DNA of 64,000 nt from NCBI RefSeq assembly GCF_002532045.1, contig NZ_NWTG01000008.1, positions 124,001 to 188,000 of the forward strand. Reading direction: 5' to 3'. This document shows positions 9,564 to 17,518 of this stretch, in pieces (the stretch's first letter is position 1; each line of letters starts with the position of its first letter). The notes under the pieces were generated by a model that saw only the letters and a list, made by a program, of their open reading frames with translations, ran no database searches and was not told where the DNA came from. The translations under genes were made by a program, and so were the position numbers. Source of the DNA: Bradyrhizobium sp. C9. Lineage in GTDB: Bacteria; Pseudomonadota; Alphaproteobacteria; Rhizobiales; Xanthobacteraceae.

Positions 9564-10014
9564 AGCTTCCCCTTCCCTAGGTGCCGACTCAGCTTTGTGC
9601 TGATTTATTTCTTGCTTCTCGCGTCGGCAGACGTTTTTTCTAGTAAGTCGCTCAGGAAGGCAAGTGAACGTAAAGCAATTATGATGCGTGTGTGACGATT
9701 GGACTTTTTGGGGTGCGACAAATTTGCCCATGCAGGTAAGGGGCTTACGTCGAGCGTTGCTGGCGGGACACAGTGTGGCCGCATTCGCATTCCTGACTTT
9801 ATAAACTATTTTGTTTGGCGAACTCGCCCATGCATATTGAACCCGGCGGTAGGGGAATCTCGATCGTCCCGTTGCGGTGATCGTTCAAGTCCGTCGCACT
9901 CACAGATTGATCTGAGGGTGCGAGGTTTGGGGAAAACGGTCTTGGACAATGCGGGAGGATCACGGGGCGCTCGCGGCCCGGACTCTACGCATATGAGCAA
10001 CTTGGAGGTTTAAT
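9564..10014. other. 451-base intergenic region between marR-type gene and porin; promoter DNA
   Basis: No credible gene. It is AT-rich around 9600-9700 and 9790-9830, with a TATAAA-containing stretch near 9800, consistent with divergent promoters for the regulator and the highly expressed porin. The porin's Shine-Dalgarno TTGGAGG lies just before its ATG. Confidence 0.5.
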
Positions 10015-11553
10015 ATGAAATTGGCGAAGAGCCTTATTCTGGGCTCGGCCGCCGCGCTGGTCGCGGTCGGCGGGGCACAGGCAGCCGATCTTCCCGTTAA
10101 GGCCAAAGCGGTCGAATACGTGAAGGTTTGCTCGCTCTATGGTCCGGGCTTCTACTACATCCCCGGCACCGACACCTGCATCAAGCTGGGCGGCTTCGTT
10201 CGCGCCGACGTCGTTGTGAACGGCAACAGCGTCTACGGCCCGAACTACAATGGCGCCAGCGGTGCCAACAACCGCTTCACCAACGGCTACACCTGGCGTT
10301 CGCGTGAAGACTTCAACATCGACACCCGCACCGCGACCGAGTACGGCGTGGTCCGTACCTACTTCGACGCGGTGTTCACCTGGACCACGGACAGCTACGG
10401 TCCGGGCGCTGCCGCCGGTTCGACGATCTATTCGCCGATCGGCACGTCCTCTGCGCCGAACAACGCTGGTTCGGGCAACGTTGCCGCCGGTACGGTTGGC
10501 GTCTACTACGCCTTCATCCAGTTCGCCGGCTTCACCATGGGTAAGGCGGTCTCGCAGTTCGCTGCTCCCTGGAACGGTTATCCGGGCAACAACTACGACG
10601 GTCTCGTCGGCGGCGTGAGCACCACCAACGGCATCAACCAGTTCACCTACACCGCACAGTTCGGCAACGGCGTGTCGCTGGCTCTGTCGGCGCAGGACCA
10701 GGCTGCCTACATGCAGGCTGGCGTGAACAACCTCTCGGTTGCCGGCGCTTACGGCTCGAGCGACTATGCCGGCACGATCGCGCCGGACTTCGTCGCTGCG
10801 CTCAAGGTCGACCAGGCCTGGGGTATCTTCCAGGCGTCGATCGCGGCGCATGACAACCACGCAGCCTACTACGGCGCCACCGAAGTCACCGGCCATCCGG
10901 ACGACAAGTGGGGCTGGGCTGGTGCACTGGCCCTGTCGATCAAGAACATCCCGACCGGGCCTGGCGACACCATCAACATCCAGGGCGTCTATACGGACGG
11001 TGCGACCCGTTACAACATCCAGGAACTGGCCAGCCAGGCCGGCTCGATCGCGATCTATGGCGGTTCGAGCCTCCCGGGTGTGTACGGCAGCGTCGGCTTC
11101 GGCACCGCGCCTGACACGGTGTTCGGCCCCGGCGGCCAGCAGCAGAGCGTGAAGACCTGGGGTATGCGCGGTGCGTACACCCACAACTGGGATCCCTACT
11201 GGAACACCAGCTTGTACGGCGCTTTTGCTTCGATCATGTACAACGACACAGCCAAGTCGCTCATCTGCGGCGTTGGTGGCGTGGGTGGCACCTTCCGTGC
11301 GGCCTTCGGCGGTGGCGCTGGCATCACGAACTGCAACCCCGACTACAACATCGGGCAGATCGGCGTGATCACCCGTTGGACCCCGGTCAAGAACCTGACC
11401 TTCTCGGCCGACGTGACCTACTCGCACCTCGATCAGAAGTATGCCGGCACGATCACCACGGCCGCTGCTGCTGTCGGCAAGCCGACCGCGACCTACGAGC
11501 TGAAGAATCAGGACACTGTCCAGATGCTCTTCCGCGCTCAGCGCAACTGGTAA
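10015..11553 (+). CDS. Outer membrane porin, Porin_2 family
   Basis: Trimeric beta-barrel porin of the alphaproteobacterial Porin_2 type (like Bradyrhizobium and Rhizobium Rop/Omp porins). It has 512 residues. Signal peptide: MKLAKS, a hydrophobic core, and AQAADLP with cleavage after AQA near residue 23. The mature protein starts with the typical short coil, then a Cys pair (VCSLYG and DTCIKLGGFVRAD) that likely forms a disulfide. The remaining sequence alternates aromatic and glycine-rich strands and ends in the C-terminal strand FRAQRNW with terminal aromatic residue, the BAM recognition signal. Codon use is strongly biased, as for abundant proteins. A good terminator follows directly. Confidence 0.95.
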   Translation: MKLAKSLILGSAAALVAVGGAQAADLPVKAKAVEYVKVCSLYGPGFYYIPGTDTCIKLGGFVRADVVVNGNSVYGPNYNGASGANNRFTNGYTWRSREDFNIDTRTATEYGVVRTYFDAVFTWTTDSYGPGAAAGSTIYSPIGTSSAPNNAGSGNVAAGTVGVYYAFIQFAGFTMGKAVSQFAAPWNGYPGNNYDGLVGGVSTTNGINQFTYTAQFGNGVSLALSAQDQAAYMQAGVNNLSVAGAYGSSDYAGTIAPDFVAALKVDQAWGIFQASIAAHDNHAAYYGATEVTGHPDDKWGWAGALALSIKNIPTGPGDTINIQGVYTDGATRYNIQELASQAGSIAIYGGSSLPGVYGSVGFGTAPDTVFGPGGQQQSVKTWGMRGAYTHNWDPYWNTSLYGAFASIMYNDTAKSLICGVGGVGGTFRAAFGGGAGITNCNPDYNIGQIGVITRWTPVKNLTFSADVTYSHLDQKYAGTITTAAAAVGKPTATYELKNQDTVQMLFRAQRNW

Positions 11554-11582
11554 TACCGGTTGATCTGATCACGATCCTAGAG

Positions 11583-11614
11583 AAACCCCGGCAGGCAACT
11601 GCCGGGGTTTTTTC
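11583..11614 (+). terminator. Rho-independent terminator of the porin gene
   Basis: 11-bp stem AAACCCCGGCA/TGCCGGGGTTT with a 6-nt loop, followed by TTTTTTC, 30 bases after the porin stop. Confidence 0.95.
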
Positions 11615-11707
11615 TTCGACTGGAATTGGTAGCGGAAGGTTGGCTGCGTCATTTCGGTCCAAGCGAACAACGAAGACGTGCCATGCGATTCATTCGCGGC
11701 AAATTTA

Positions 11708-11736
11708 TTTACTTACCTGATCTACTAAACTATATA
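11708..11736 (+). promoter_or_regulatory. Candidate sigma-70 promoter for a small RNA
   Basis: TTTACT (11708-11713), a 17-base spacer, then TATATA (11731-11736), in an AT-rich island downstream of the porin terminator. It points at the short hairpin-rich stretch that ends at 11819. Confidence 0.5.
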
Positions 11737-11742
11737 CGTGGC

Positions 11743-11819
11743 GGCCAACACATTGAATGATGGCTCTTAGCTCATGCTAAGCCTCCCAAACCTCCGGCAA
11801 TGCCCTGCCGGAGGTTTTT
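11743..11819 (+). ncRNA. Candidate small RNA of about 77 nt downstream of the porin
   Basis: Between the candidate promoter and a perfect terminator there is no reading frame of note but clear RNA structure. A 6-bp hairpin CTTAGC-TCAT-GCTAAG (11766-11781) is followed by a single-stranded CCTCCCAAA linker, then a 9-bp terminator hairpin (11791-11814) and T5. The unpaired CCTCCC could pair with Shine-Dalgarno sequences, a common way for trans-acting sRNAs to work. It contains the hexamer CUCCCA, resembling motifs reported for AbcR-type sRNAs of Rhizobiales. That likeness is from memory and unproven. An alternative is a processed 3' fragment of porin read-through RNA. Confidence 0.5.
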
Positions 11820-11820
11820 G
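11791..11820 (+). terminator. Rho-independent terminator without an upstream protein gene
   Basis: 9-bp perfect stem CCTCCGGCA/TGCCGGAGG with a 6-nt loop, followed by TTTTTG. The nearest upstream gene, the porin, already has its own terminator 180 bases earlier, so this one probably ends a separate short transcript. Confidence 0.88.
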
Positions 11821-12319
11821 ATTCAAGGCGCAGGCCGCCGCCGCCGATCGTGACGCGCGCGGCCGTCACAAACTGCGGTCCGCAAAGCAGGCTCACGTCG
11901 TGTGGTCGATTCGATGCCGTCAAGATTTGACGGAATCGATCCGCAGTGCATTCTCGTCATTCATGGCACGCTTCAAGAACAGCCGCCTGGCTCGGATGAG
12001 CAGCGGCCATTACTGCTTGATCCGGGATCTCGGGCTGGTGAAGGGCGGCAAGGGCTTGCGGCACCATGAGGTCGTCGTCGACTTCTCGTGGCGCGGCCTG
12101 CTCAAGCTTGCCTTGAGCGTTGCCGGCGGCGTTCTGCGGCGGCGAGCGCCGGTGCGGATCGAGACTGCCGAGTAGCGCGGAGCGGTCCCGCGCTTCGACA
12201 TGCCGCTCACGGAATTCGCGGACAGGTGTCCGAGATCGGGCGACATCGTCGCGGCAGCCGAGAGCCCGTATGCGATGACGATGTATCGTGCCATGCCGCT
12301 TCTGTGCTTGTCTGATCTA
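11820..12319. other. Intergenic DNA with only doubtful small reading frames
   Basis: I see no gene I can support here with confidence. A plus-strand frame at 11963-12175 and an antisense minus-strand frame at 12010-12294 overlap, so at most one is real. The minus-strand frame begins with a signal-like stretch (MARYIVIAYGLSAAATM) but then turns into Arg/Ser/Pro-rich sequence typical of a shadow. Neither has a strong ribosome site. Confidence 0.5.
11963..12175 (+). CDS. Doubtful small protein, 70 aa
   Basis: Not recognised. ATG at 11963. The product would be basic, with a central KGGKGLRHHEVVVDFSW stretch and a hydrophobic LLKLALSVAGGVL segment that could touch the membrane. There is no Shine-Dalgarno sequence in the expected place, and the region is poorly constrained, so it may be a remnant or chance frame. 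Confidence 0.2.
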   Translation: MARFKNSRLARMSSGHYCLIRDLGLVKGGKGLRHHEVVVDFSWRGLLKLALSVAGGVLRRRAPVRIETAE

Positions 12320-12448
12320 TCAGCGTGAGCTGTCGGTACAGGTGCGCTCGCGCAGCTTCAGCGATGCGATCTCGGAGGCTGCGGAAATGCCGGCCGCGAT
12401 CGCCGTCAGTTTTGCTGCAATCATTCTGTTCCGGATCCGCACGACCAT
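12320..12448 (-). CDS. Possible small membrane/secreted peptide, 42 aa
   Basis: Not recognised. The ATG at 12448 is preceded by GCGGAGACA, a good Shine-Dalgarno sequence at the right distance. The product starts with basic residues (VVRIRNR), has a hydrophobic alanine/isoleucine stretch at about residues 9-24 and a polar Lys/Arg-rich tail, like a short signal-anchored peptide. Tiny proteins of this pattern are common in Bradyrhizobium, but a chance frame is equally possible. Confidence 0.3.
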   Translation of the reverse strand: MVVRIRNRMIAAKLTAIAAGISAASEIASLKLRERTCTDSSR

Positions 12449-12657
12449 TGTCTCCGCTGGTCGATATCGGATTGTTCGCTTCGCGGAATGATTTCGATCT
12501 GCTGCCGGCGGCACACGTGCGCGTGGTCGGTGGGCGCCGTTGCTGCGCGATAATTCGGTGATGTAGAGTGCCGCAGCCGAGCGGCCGGGACTGCGATCCG
12601 CGCTCCAGCCGAAACCAAGAACAAGCAGGCAGGAATCAAGGAAGGAACGGATCTCAG

Positions 12658-13620
12658 ATGAAGGATTTTGCCGGAAAGATTGCCGTCATCACCGGTGGCG
12701 GCACGGGCATGGGGCGCGAACTGGCACGGCAGCTCGTCGCTGAAGGATGCAACGTCGCGATGTGCGACGTCTCGATGGAAGCGATGGCCGAGACCAAGCG
12801 GCTGTGCGAGGTCGAGAAGCTGCCGCAGGGCCTGCGCATCACCACCCATGTTGCCGACGTCTCGATCGAGGATCACTACAAGCGGTTTCGCGATGAGCTG
12901 ATCGAGCAGCAGGCGACCGACAAGATCCATTTGCTGTTCAACAACGCCGGCATCGGCGGTGGCGGCAGCTTGTTCACCAACACGCGCGAGCAGTGGGAGC
13001 GCACCTTCAACATCTGCTGGGGTGGCGTCTATCTCGGCGTCCGCACCTTCCTGCCGCTGCTGGTGAAGGCCGACGAGGCGCACATCGTCAACACTTCGAG
13101 CGTCAACGGCTTCTGGGCGTCGGTCGGCATGGGCGTGTCACACACCGCCTACAGCGCGGCGAAGTTCGCCGTGAAGGGATTCACCGAGGCGATGATCAAC
13201 GATCTCCGCCTCAACGCGCCGCACGTCAAATGCTCGGTCGTGATGCCCGGTCACATCGGTACCTCGATCGTGTCGAACTCGCGCAAGGTGCAGAATGGCG
13301 CCGACCAGCTCAATCCCGACGAGCTCAGGCAGGCCCGCCAGCGTCTGCAGGGGCAGGGCATCGACGTCGCCAAGATGTCGGATGCCGACATCCAGCAGCT
13401 CGCGCTCGACCGTGCCCGCATCTTCCACGACGAGGCACCGACGTCGGCCGCTGCCGCCGCCAAGATCATCCTCGACGGCGTGAAGGCCGATCGCTGGCGC
13501 ATCCTGGTCGGCGACGATGCGCATCTGCTCGACGAGCGCGTGCGCACGACCCCGGAGCAGGCCTACACGCCGGAGTTCTACCAGGGCATCGTGGCGGCGA
13601 CCGGCTGGAAGGTCGGGTGA
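12658..13620 (+). CDS. SDR family NAD(P)-dependent oxidoreductase
   Basis: Short-chain dehydrogenase/reductase of 320 residues, starting at the ATG at 12658 behind AAGGAAGG. The cofactor motif TGGGTGMG is at about residues 13-20, followed by the LLFNNAG motif, the catalytic Ser in NTSSVNGF and the YSAAK pair (Tyr and Lys four apart). A longer C-terminal part, with a substrate-loop region rich in Asp and Gln, makes it larger than the basic 250-residue SDR. The substrate is unknown. It stands alone and converges on a GcrA-like gene with a long hairpin between them. Confidence 0.92.
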   Translation: MKDFAGKIAVITGGGTGMGRELARQLVAEGCNVAMCDVSMEAMAETKRLCEVEKLPQGLRITTHVADVSIEDHYKRFRDELIEQQATDKIHLLFNNAGIGGGGSLFTNTREQWERTFNICWGGVYLGVRTFLPLLVKADEAHIVNTSSVNGFWASVGMGVSHTAYSAAKFAVKGFTEAMINDLRLNAPHVKCSVVMPGHIGTSIVSNSRKVQNGADQLNPDELRQARQRLQGQGIDVAKMSDADIQQLALDRARIFHDEAPTSAAAAAKIILDGVKADRWRILVGDDAHLLDERVRTTPEQAYTPEFYQGIVAATGWKVG

Positions 13621-13638
13621 TTACAGAAGACCTGGCGC

Positions 13639-13669
13639 CCCCGCACAAAGGCAAAGCCTTTGGGCGGGG
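13639..13669. terminator. Long hairpin between convergent genes, probable bidirectional terminator
   Basis: 14-position stem with one mismatch (CCCCGC-A-CAAAGGC pairing across an AAA loop with GCCTTTG-G-GCGGGG). There is no long T-run on either side, so its efficiency is uncertain. It sits between the SDR stop and the GcrA-like stop. Confidence 0.55.
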
Positions 13670-13703
13670 ATGACGGGGGTAGATGCTTTGTGATGCGATC
13701 GAA

Positions 13704-14171
13704 CTACCCGCGCATCGCGCGCTGGCGTGATCCCGCCTGATAGGCGAGGCGGTAATGCCCGGAGCAATAGGGCATGCCGCCGAGCGGCGTGTTGCCGCAA
13801 AAGCAGAAGTCATCGGCGCCCGGTGTGCTGATCGGCCAGCGGCAGCGCTGCTCGCTGAGCTCGAGCAGCGAGCAGTTGTTGGCGCTGACGATCGGTGCAT
13901 CGTCGGGCACTTGTTCGTAGACCGCCTGAAGCAGCCGGAGCTGCTGTTTCGCGGTCGCCCGCTGCGCGGCGTGCGCGGTGGATTTCTTCCGCCTGGCACG
14001 GCGTTCGTCCGGCGTCGTGCGCGTCAGGTTCAGCCGCGACAGCTTGCCGATCACCGCATTGCGGCTGACACCGATGTTGACGGCGATGTCGCGGCAGGAG
14101 AGGCCGGCTTCAAAGTAGGTCTTGAGTTGGTCGACGCGCTCGGGCGTCCAGGTCGGCTCGATGGTAATCAT
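13704..14171 (-). CDS. GcrA-like cell cycle regulator family protein
   Basis: 155-residue relative of GcrA, the alphaproteobacterial cofactor that stimulates transcription at CcrM-methylated promoters. The N-terminal helix-turn-helix is plain: WTPERVDQLKTYFEAGLS, CRDIAVNIGVSRNAVIGKLSR. The C-terminal part keeps the sigma-interacting signature CRWPI...FCFCGN...YCSGHYRLAYQ, with Cys/His residues that may bind metal. The middle is a basic linker (RRARRKKS). Start at 14171 matches the family. It is shorter and more diverged than canonical GcrA, so it may be a paralogue of the essential gene. The downstream small gene at 14223 is on the same strand. Confidence 0.85.
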   Translation of the reverse strand: MITIEPTWTPERVDQLKTYFEAGLSCRDIAVNIGVSRNAVIGKLSRLNLTRTTPDERRARRKKSTAHAAQRATAKQQLRLLQAVYEQVPDDAPIVSANNCSLLELSEQRCRWPISTPGADDFCFCGNTPLGGMPYCSGHYRLAYQAGSRQRAMRG

Positions 14172-14222
14172 TTTGACGGTTCCACGTTCTGTGTTGAACC
14201 GCCGCGCCGGCACACGTCCCCG

Positions 14223-14423
14223 TCAGGGCGTGCGGCCGTTGTCGCGGATTGCAAGCAACCCGTCCTTGATGGCGAGCCGAATGCCTTCCTCGATCAATGT
14301 CCGTGCGACGCCCGGGACGCTCGTGCCGTGGGTGCCCTGCCTCACCAGCTTCTCGAGATAACCAATGGTCGAGAGCGCCAACGTGACCGGGACGCGGTCG
14401 GTTTCGGCCTTTTCTGTAGCCAT
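14223..14423 (-). CDS. Small ribbon-helix-helix-like protein, 66 aa
   Basis: No named family recognised. The layout (VPVTLALSTIGYLEKLVRQG, then SVPGVARTLIEEGIRLAIKDG) resembles a ribbon-helix-helix fold, with a short N-terminal strand and two helices of CopG/Arc size, which would make it a small DNA-binding protein. ATG at 14423 is preceded by a purine-rich stretch (GTTTTCTCC on the plus strand). It lies just upstream of, and codirectional with, the GcrA-like gene, so the two may be co-transcribed. DNA binding is an inference from shape only. Confidence 0.65.
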   Translation of the reverse strand: MATEKAETDRVPVTLALSTIGYLEKLVRQGTHGTSVPGVARTLIEEGIRLAIKDGLLAIRDNGRTP

Positions 14424-14597
14424 GGAGAAAACGCTTAACCCTGAACGGCTGTACTGAAAAGTATCTATTTAGAGTCTATTTAGGAATGTGGCGATCCGTC
14501 AAGCCGTCAACTGCGAAGCTGGACGCGCGGCTTCGCGCGCGCCGGAAGCTGGTTCCGGCGCGGCGCCACTTTCAAATTAGCTAGATAAATGAGTGTA

Positions 14598-16424
14598 TTA
14601 GGATCGTAACTCGACCTTGACCGGGAACTTCTTGAGCAGCCGTTCAGCTGTTTCGGCCTTGTCCGCCGGCGCGCTCACACTCAGGTACAGCCCGCGGGAC
14701 GGGTCGGTGATGGCCTCGACGCTGACCTCGCCGGACAAGCCTTCCCGAGCCAGCAGCTCGCGCGCGGCCTCGCCGGCGGCGATCTCGCGCAGCTTCGGCT
14801 TGAAGATCTTGCCGACCGGCGTGACCGGCATCTCGGGGATCACCGACACCACGCGCGGCCGCGCCGGCGGCTCCAGGATGTTGTCCTGCACGAAGGCGGC
14901 GAGCGCGTTCGGATCGATATGGGCGCCGGGCTGCGCCGAGACGAACAGCATCGGCACTTCGCCGGCATAGCTGTCGGGACGCCCGACGGCCGCGGCCAGC
15001 GCCACGCCCGGAAACGCCAACGCGGCATCCTCGATCGCCCGCGGGTCGATGTTGTGGCCGCCCCGGATGATGACGTCCTTGGCGCGGCCCAGGATGTAGA
15101 CGAAGCCGTCGGCGTCGATCCGGCAAATGTCACCGGTGCGCAGCCAGCCGTCGCGGAACGCCTCTTCGGTCTGCTTCTTGTCGACGTAGCCGGCGAACAC
15201 CTGCGGACCTCTGGTCAGGAGCTCGCCGACCGGCGAGGGCCACGGCCCGGTGTTGAGCTTGCCGCCGTCAAGGATCGCCAGCTCGACCAGCGGATTGCGC
15301 GTGCCGACGCTCTCGGCGCGCGGCTTGATGCCGTGCACGTCATGGGTGATGGCGCCGGCGAGCTCGGTCATGCCGTAGAGCTGCTGGATGCAGGAGCCGC
15401 CCCAGGTCGCAAGGTAGCGCCGTTCGATCTCCGGCGGGCAGATCGAGGCCCCGGTGGCGGTGACGCGCAGGGTCGAGATGTCGCTGTCCGCGACCGGGAT
15501 GTCGGCCAGCGCCCCGAGCGTGGTCGGCACGTTGCCGGAGATGTTGACGCGGTACTTCTCGACGATCTTCCAGAAATGCGTGATCAGCGACGGATCGCGG
15601 GCGCCGGCCGGGCCGGGGATGAAAATCGTCGTGCCGGCGGAAAGGCAATTGGCCGTCGTGCAGAACAGGCCGCCGACATGGAACAGCGGCATCGTGATCA
15701 TCGCGCGCTCGCCGCGATGGAAGTCGAGTGCCATTCGTGAGGACACGGTGGAGGCGACCATCGCGCGGTTGGTCAGCCGCGCCACCTTGGGATGACCTGT
15801 CGTGCCGCCGGTCGGCAGCATCACCGCGACCCGGTCGGCCTCGCTCATGTCCTTTGACTTGCCGTAGTCGTCGCGCCATGCAGGATCGGGCCGCAGCACC
15901 TCGCCATCGAACGCAATGCTGCCGTCGAGCGGCACGATCACGATGCGCTTGAGTGATGGCACCTCGCGCTGCAAGCCTTCGACCCGTTCATAGAGCCCGC
16001 CCGGCATGCCGGGCGACGGCGCCAGCAACAGCTTTGCCTTGATGGCGTTGAGCTGCGCGACGATCGCCTCGCGCGTGAACAGCAGATTGAGCGGCTCGGC
16101 GACACCGCAGGCGGCTGCGCCGAAGATCGCAACCACGGTCGCCGGGCACGCCGGCACCAGGACGGCGACCGCATCGTCCTTTCCGATGCCCTGGCCGCGG
16201 AAATAGGTTTCGGCCGCCTTGATGCAGCCCATCAAATGATCGTTCGAGATCACGACCGGATTAGGATCGAGCGGCGAACGCAGATAGATCGCGGCTTCGG
16301 CGTCCGGCGCGCCCTGCGGGCCGCGGGCAATGAGATCGAGGATGCGCGGGCAGGCGGCGAGCGTCTCCCGCATCTCCTTGTCGCGCGCAGCCTCGTCGGC
16401 CGGCGAAAGCCTGTCCTTGAGCAT
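14598..16424 (-). CDS. Acyl-CoA synthetase, AMP-dependent (ANL superfamily)
   Basis: 608-residue ANL enzyme that activates a carboxylic acid to its CoA thioester through an acyl-AMP. Motifs in order: the phosphate loop MLPTGGTTGHPK, the aromatic-hinge YGMTE, WLRTGDICRID with the ribose-binding Asp, the linker GRAKDVIIRGGHNI and the C-terminal catalytic lysine region VTPVGKIFKPK. About 60 residues follow the lysine, somewhat longer than average. ATG at 16424 has GGACGGGGACGG upstream. The frame runs open to 17261 across the amidase gene, but only as a shadow. The substrate is not readable. It may share a transcript with the amidase 86 bases upstream. Confidence 0.92.
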   Translation of the reverse strand: MLKDRLSPADEAARDKEMRETLAACPRILDLIARGPQGAPDAEAAIYLRSPLDPNPVVISNDHLMGCIKAAETYFRGQGIGKDDAVAVLVPACPATVVAIFGAAACGVAEPLNLLFTREAIVAQLNAIKAKLLLAPSPGMPGGLYERVEGLQREVPSLKRIVIVPLDGSIAFDGEVLRPDPAWRDDYGKSKDMSEADRVAVMLPTGGTTGHPKVARLTNRAMVASTVSSRMALDFHRGERAMITMPLFHVGGLFCTTANCLSAGTTIFIPGPAGARDPSLITHFWKIVEKYRVNISGNVPTTLGALADIPVADSDISTLRVTATGASICPPEIERRYLATWGGSCIQQLYGMTELAGAITHDVHGIKPRAESVGTRNPLVELAILDGGKLNTGPWPSPVGELLTRGPQVFAGYVDKKQTEEAFRDGWLRTGDICRIDADGFVYILGRAKDVIIRGGHNIDPRAIEDAALAFPGVALAAAVGRPDSYAGEVPMLFVSAQPGAHIDPNALAAFVQDNILEPPARPRVVSVIPEMPVTPVGKIFKPKLREIAAGEAARELLAREGLSGEVSVEAITDPSRGLYLSVSAPADKAETAERLLKKFPVKVELRS

Positions 16425-16510
16425 ATCCGTCCCCGTCCATTTTTGTTCGTTGGGACGGGGATTGTATCGAGCCGCACTTGCGGAACACAAGTGCGGCTTA
16501 TCGACCGGCG

Positions 16511-17452
16511 TCAGCCGTGAACCACCGATTTGGCGATCATGCAGTGAATGCCTTTGGAGCCGTTGACGGTTTGCGTGACGCGCAGGTCGGCAGCCAGGCT
16601 GCACAGCGTATAGGCGTCCTCGCGCGACAGATTGCGCTTCTCGCCGAGCAGCACGATCATGTCGCGCAGCGCCCGCACCACGCACTGGTCGAGATCGGGA
16701 TCCATCGCCATCGTCATGTAGTGGTTGGCGGTCTCGGCACGCGGATAGGTGAGCTTGAGGTCCTTGCGCAGGGTCAGGCGGAAGCGGCCGGTGAGCGCGG
16801 TCTCGATCGCGGTGACGCAGACCTCGCCGTCGCCCTGCACGCCATGGCCGTCGCCGCAGGAGAACAGCGCGCCCGGCACGAACACCGGCAGATACAGCTT
16901 GGCGCCGGCCCCGAGCTCCTTGTTGTCGAGATTGCCGCCCATCGCGCGCGGGATCAGCGAGGAGATGCGGCCCCAGGCCGGCGGCGGCGACACGCCCATC
17001 ACGCCGAAGAACGGCTTCAGCGGCAGGTCGAGCCCCCACGGCATGCGGCCGACCATGCGCGCGCGATCGAGCGGGATGTTGAGGATGCGGGTCTCGTGGA
17101 AATCGTCGGGCAGGGTGCCGGACAGCGGCTTGATCAGATTGTAGCCCCAGTCCTGCCGGAGCTGGACGTCGAGTATATCGACCTCGAGCACGTCGCCGGG
17201 CTCGGCGCCGCGGACCGCGATCGGTCCGGTCAGGATGTGCCCGGGCACCATCCGCTCGCACTTCGCATGGATGTCGTCGAGCTCCGGAGGCACCACGAAC
17301 TTGCCGCGGTCGGGCACCACGTCGAGGCCGCCGCTGACGGTCTCGATCGTCACCTCGTCGCCGCTCGCAATGGTCAGGACCGGTTTCAGCTTTGCTTCGA
17401 AGAAGCCCCAGTGGCAGGTTTCGGGACTGGACTTCAGATGATGATGGGTCAT
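16511..17452 (-). CDS. Acetamidase/formamidase family protein
   Basis: 313-residue FmdA/AmdA family amidohydrolase, which releases ammonia from formamide or short amides, probably in the cytoplasm. Family signatures: an N-terminal HHHLKSSPETCHWGFFE, GPIAVRGAEPGDVLEVDI, RMPWGLDLPLKPFFGVMGV, GGNLDNKELGAGAKLYLPV and the FSCGDGHGVQGDGEVCVTAIE motif with its Cys and His. ATG at 17452. It is divergent from the YdcF gene with a 66-base gap and sits upstream of the acyl-CoA synthetase on the same strand. A joint nitrogen/carbon salvage role is a guess. Confidence 0.9.
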   Translation of the reverse strand: MTHHHLKSSPETCHWGFFEAKLKPVLTIASGDEVTIETVSGGLDVVPDRGKFVVPPELDDIHAKCERMVPGHILTGPIAVRGAEPGDVLEVDILDVQLRQDWGYNLIKPLSGTLPDDFHETRILNIPLDRARMVGRMPWGLDLPLKPFFGVMGVSPPPAWGRISSLIPRAMGGNLDNKELGAGAKLYLPVFVPGALFSCGDGHGVQGDGEVCVTAIETALTGRFRLTLRKDLKLTYPRAETANHYMTMAMDPDLDQCVVRALRDMIVLLGEKRNLSREDAYTLCSLAADLRVTQTVNGSKGIHCMIAKSVVHG

Positions 17453-17518
17453 GTGACTGCTTTTTATTGCATTCCCGACAGCGTATGACGCTGTAGCAGA
17501 ACTTCGCAGAGGCTTCCC

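Noticed and set aside
12010..12294. Minus-strand 94-codon frame with a signal-like start
   Set aside because: After 30 residues it becomes Arg/Ser/Pro-rich. There is no good Shine-Dalgarno sequence, and it overlaps another doubtful frame.
16425..17261. In-frame extension of the acyl-CoA synthetase frame
   Set aside because: It runs through the amidase gene as Arg-rich shadow sequence. The family N-terminus and a good ribosome site fit the ATG at 16424.
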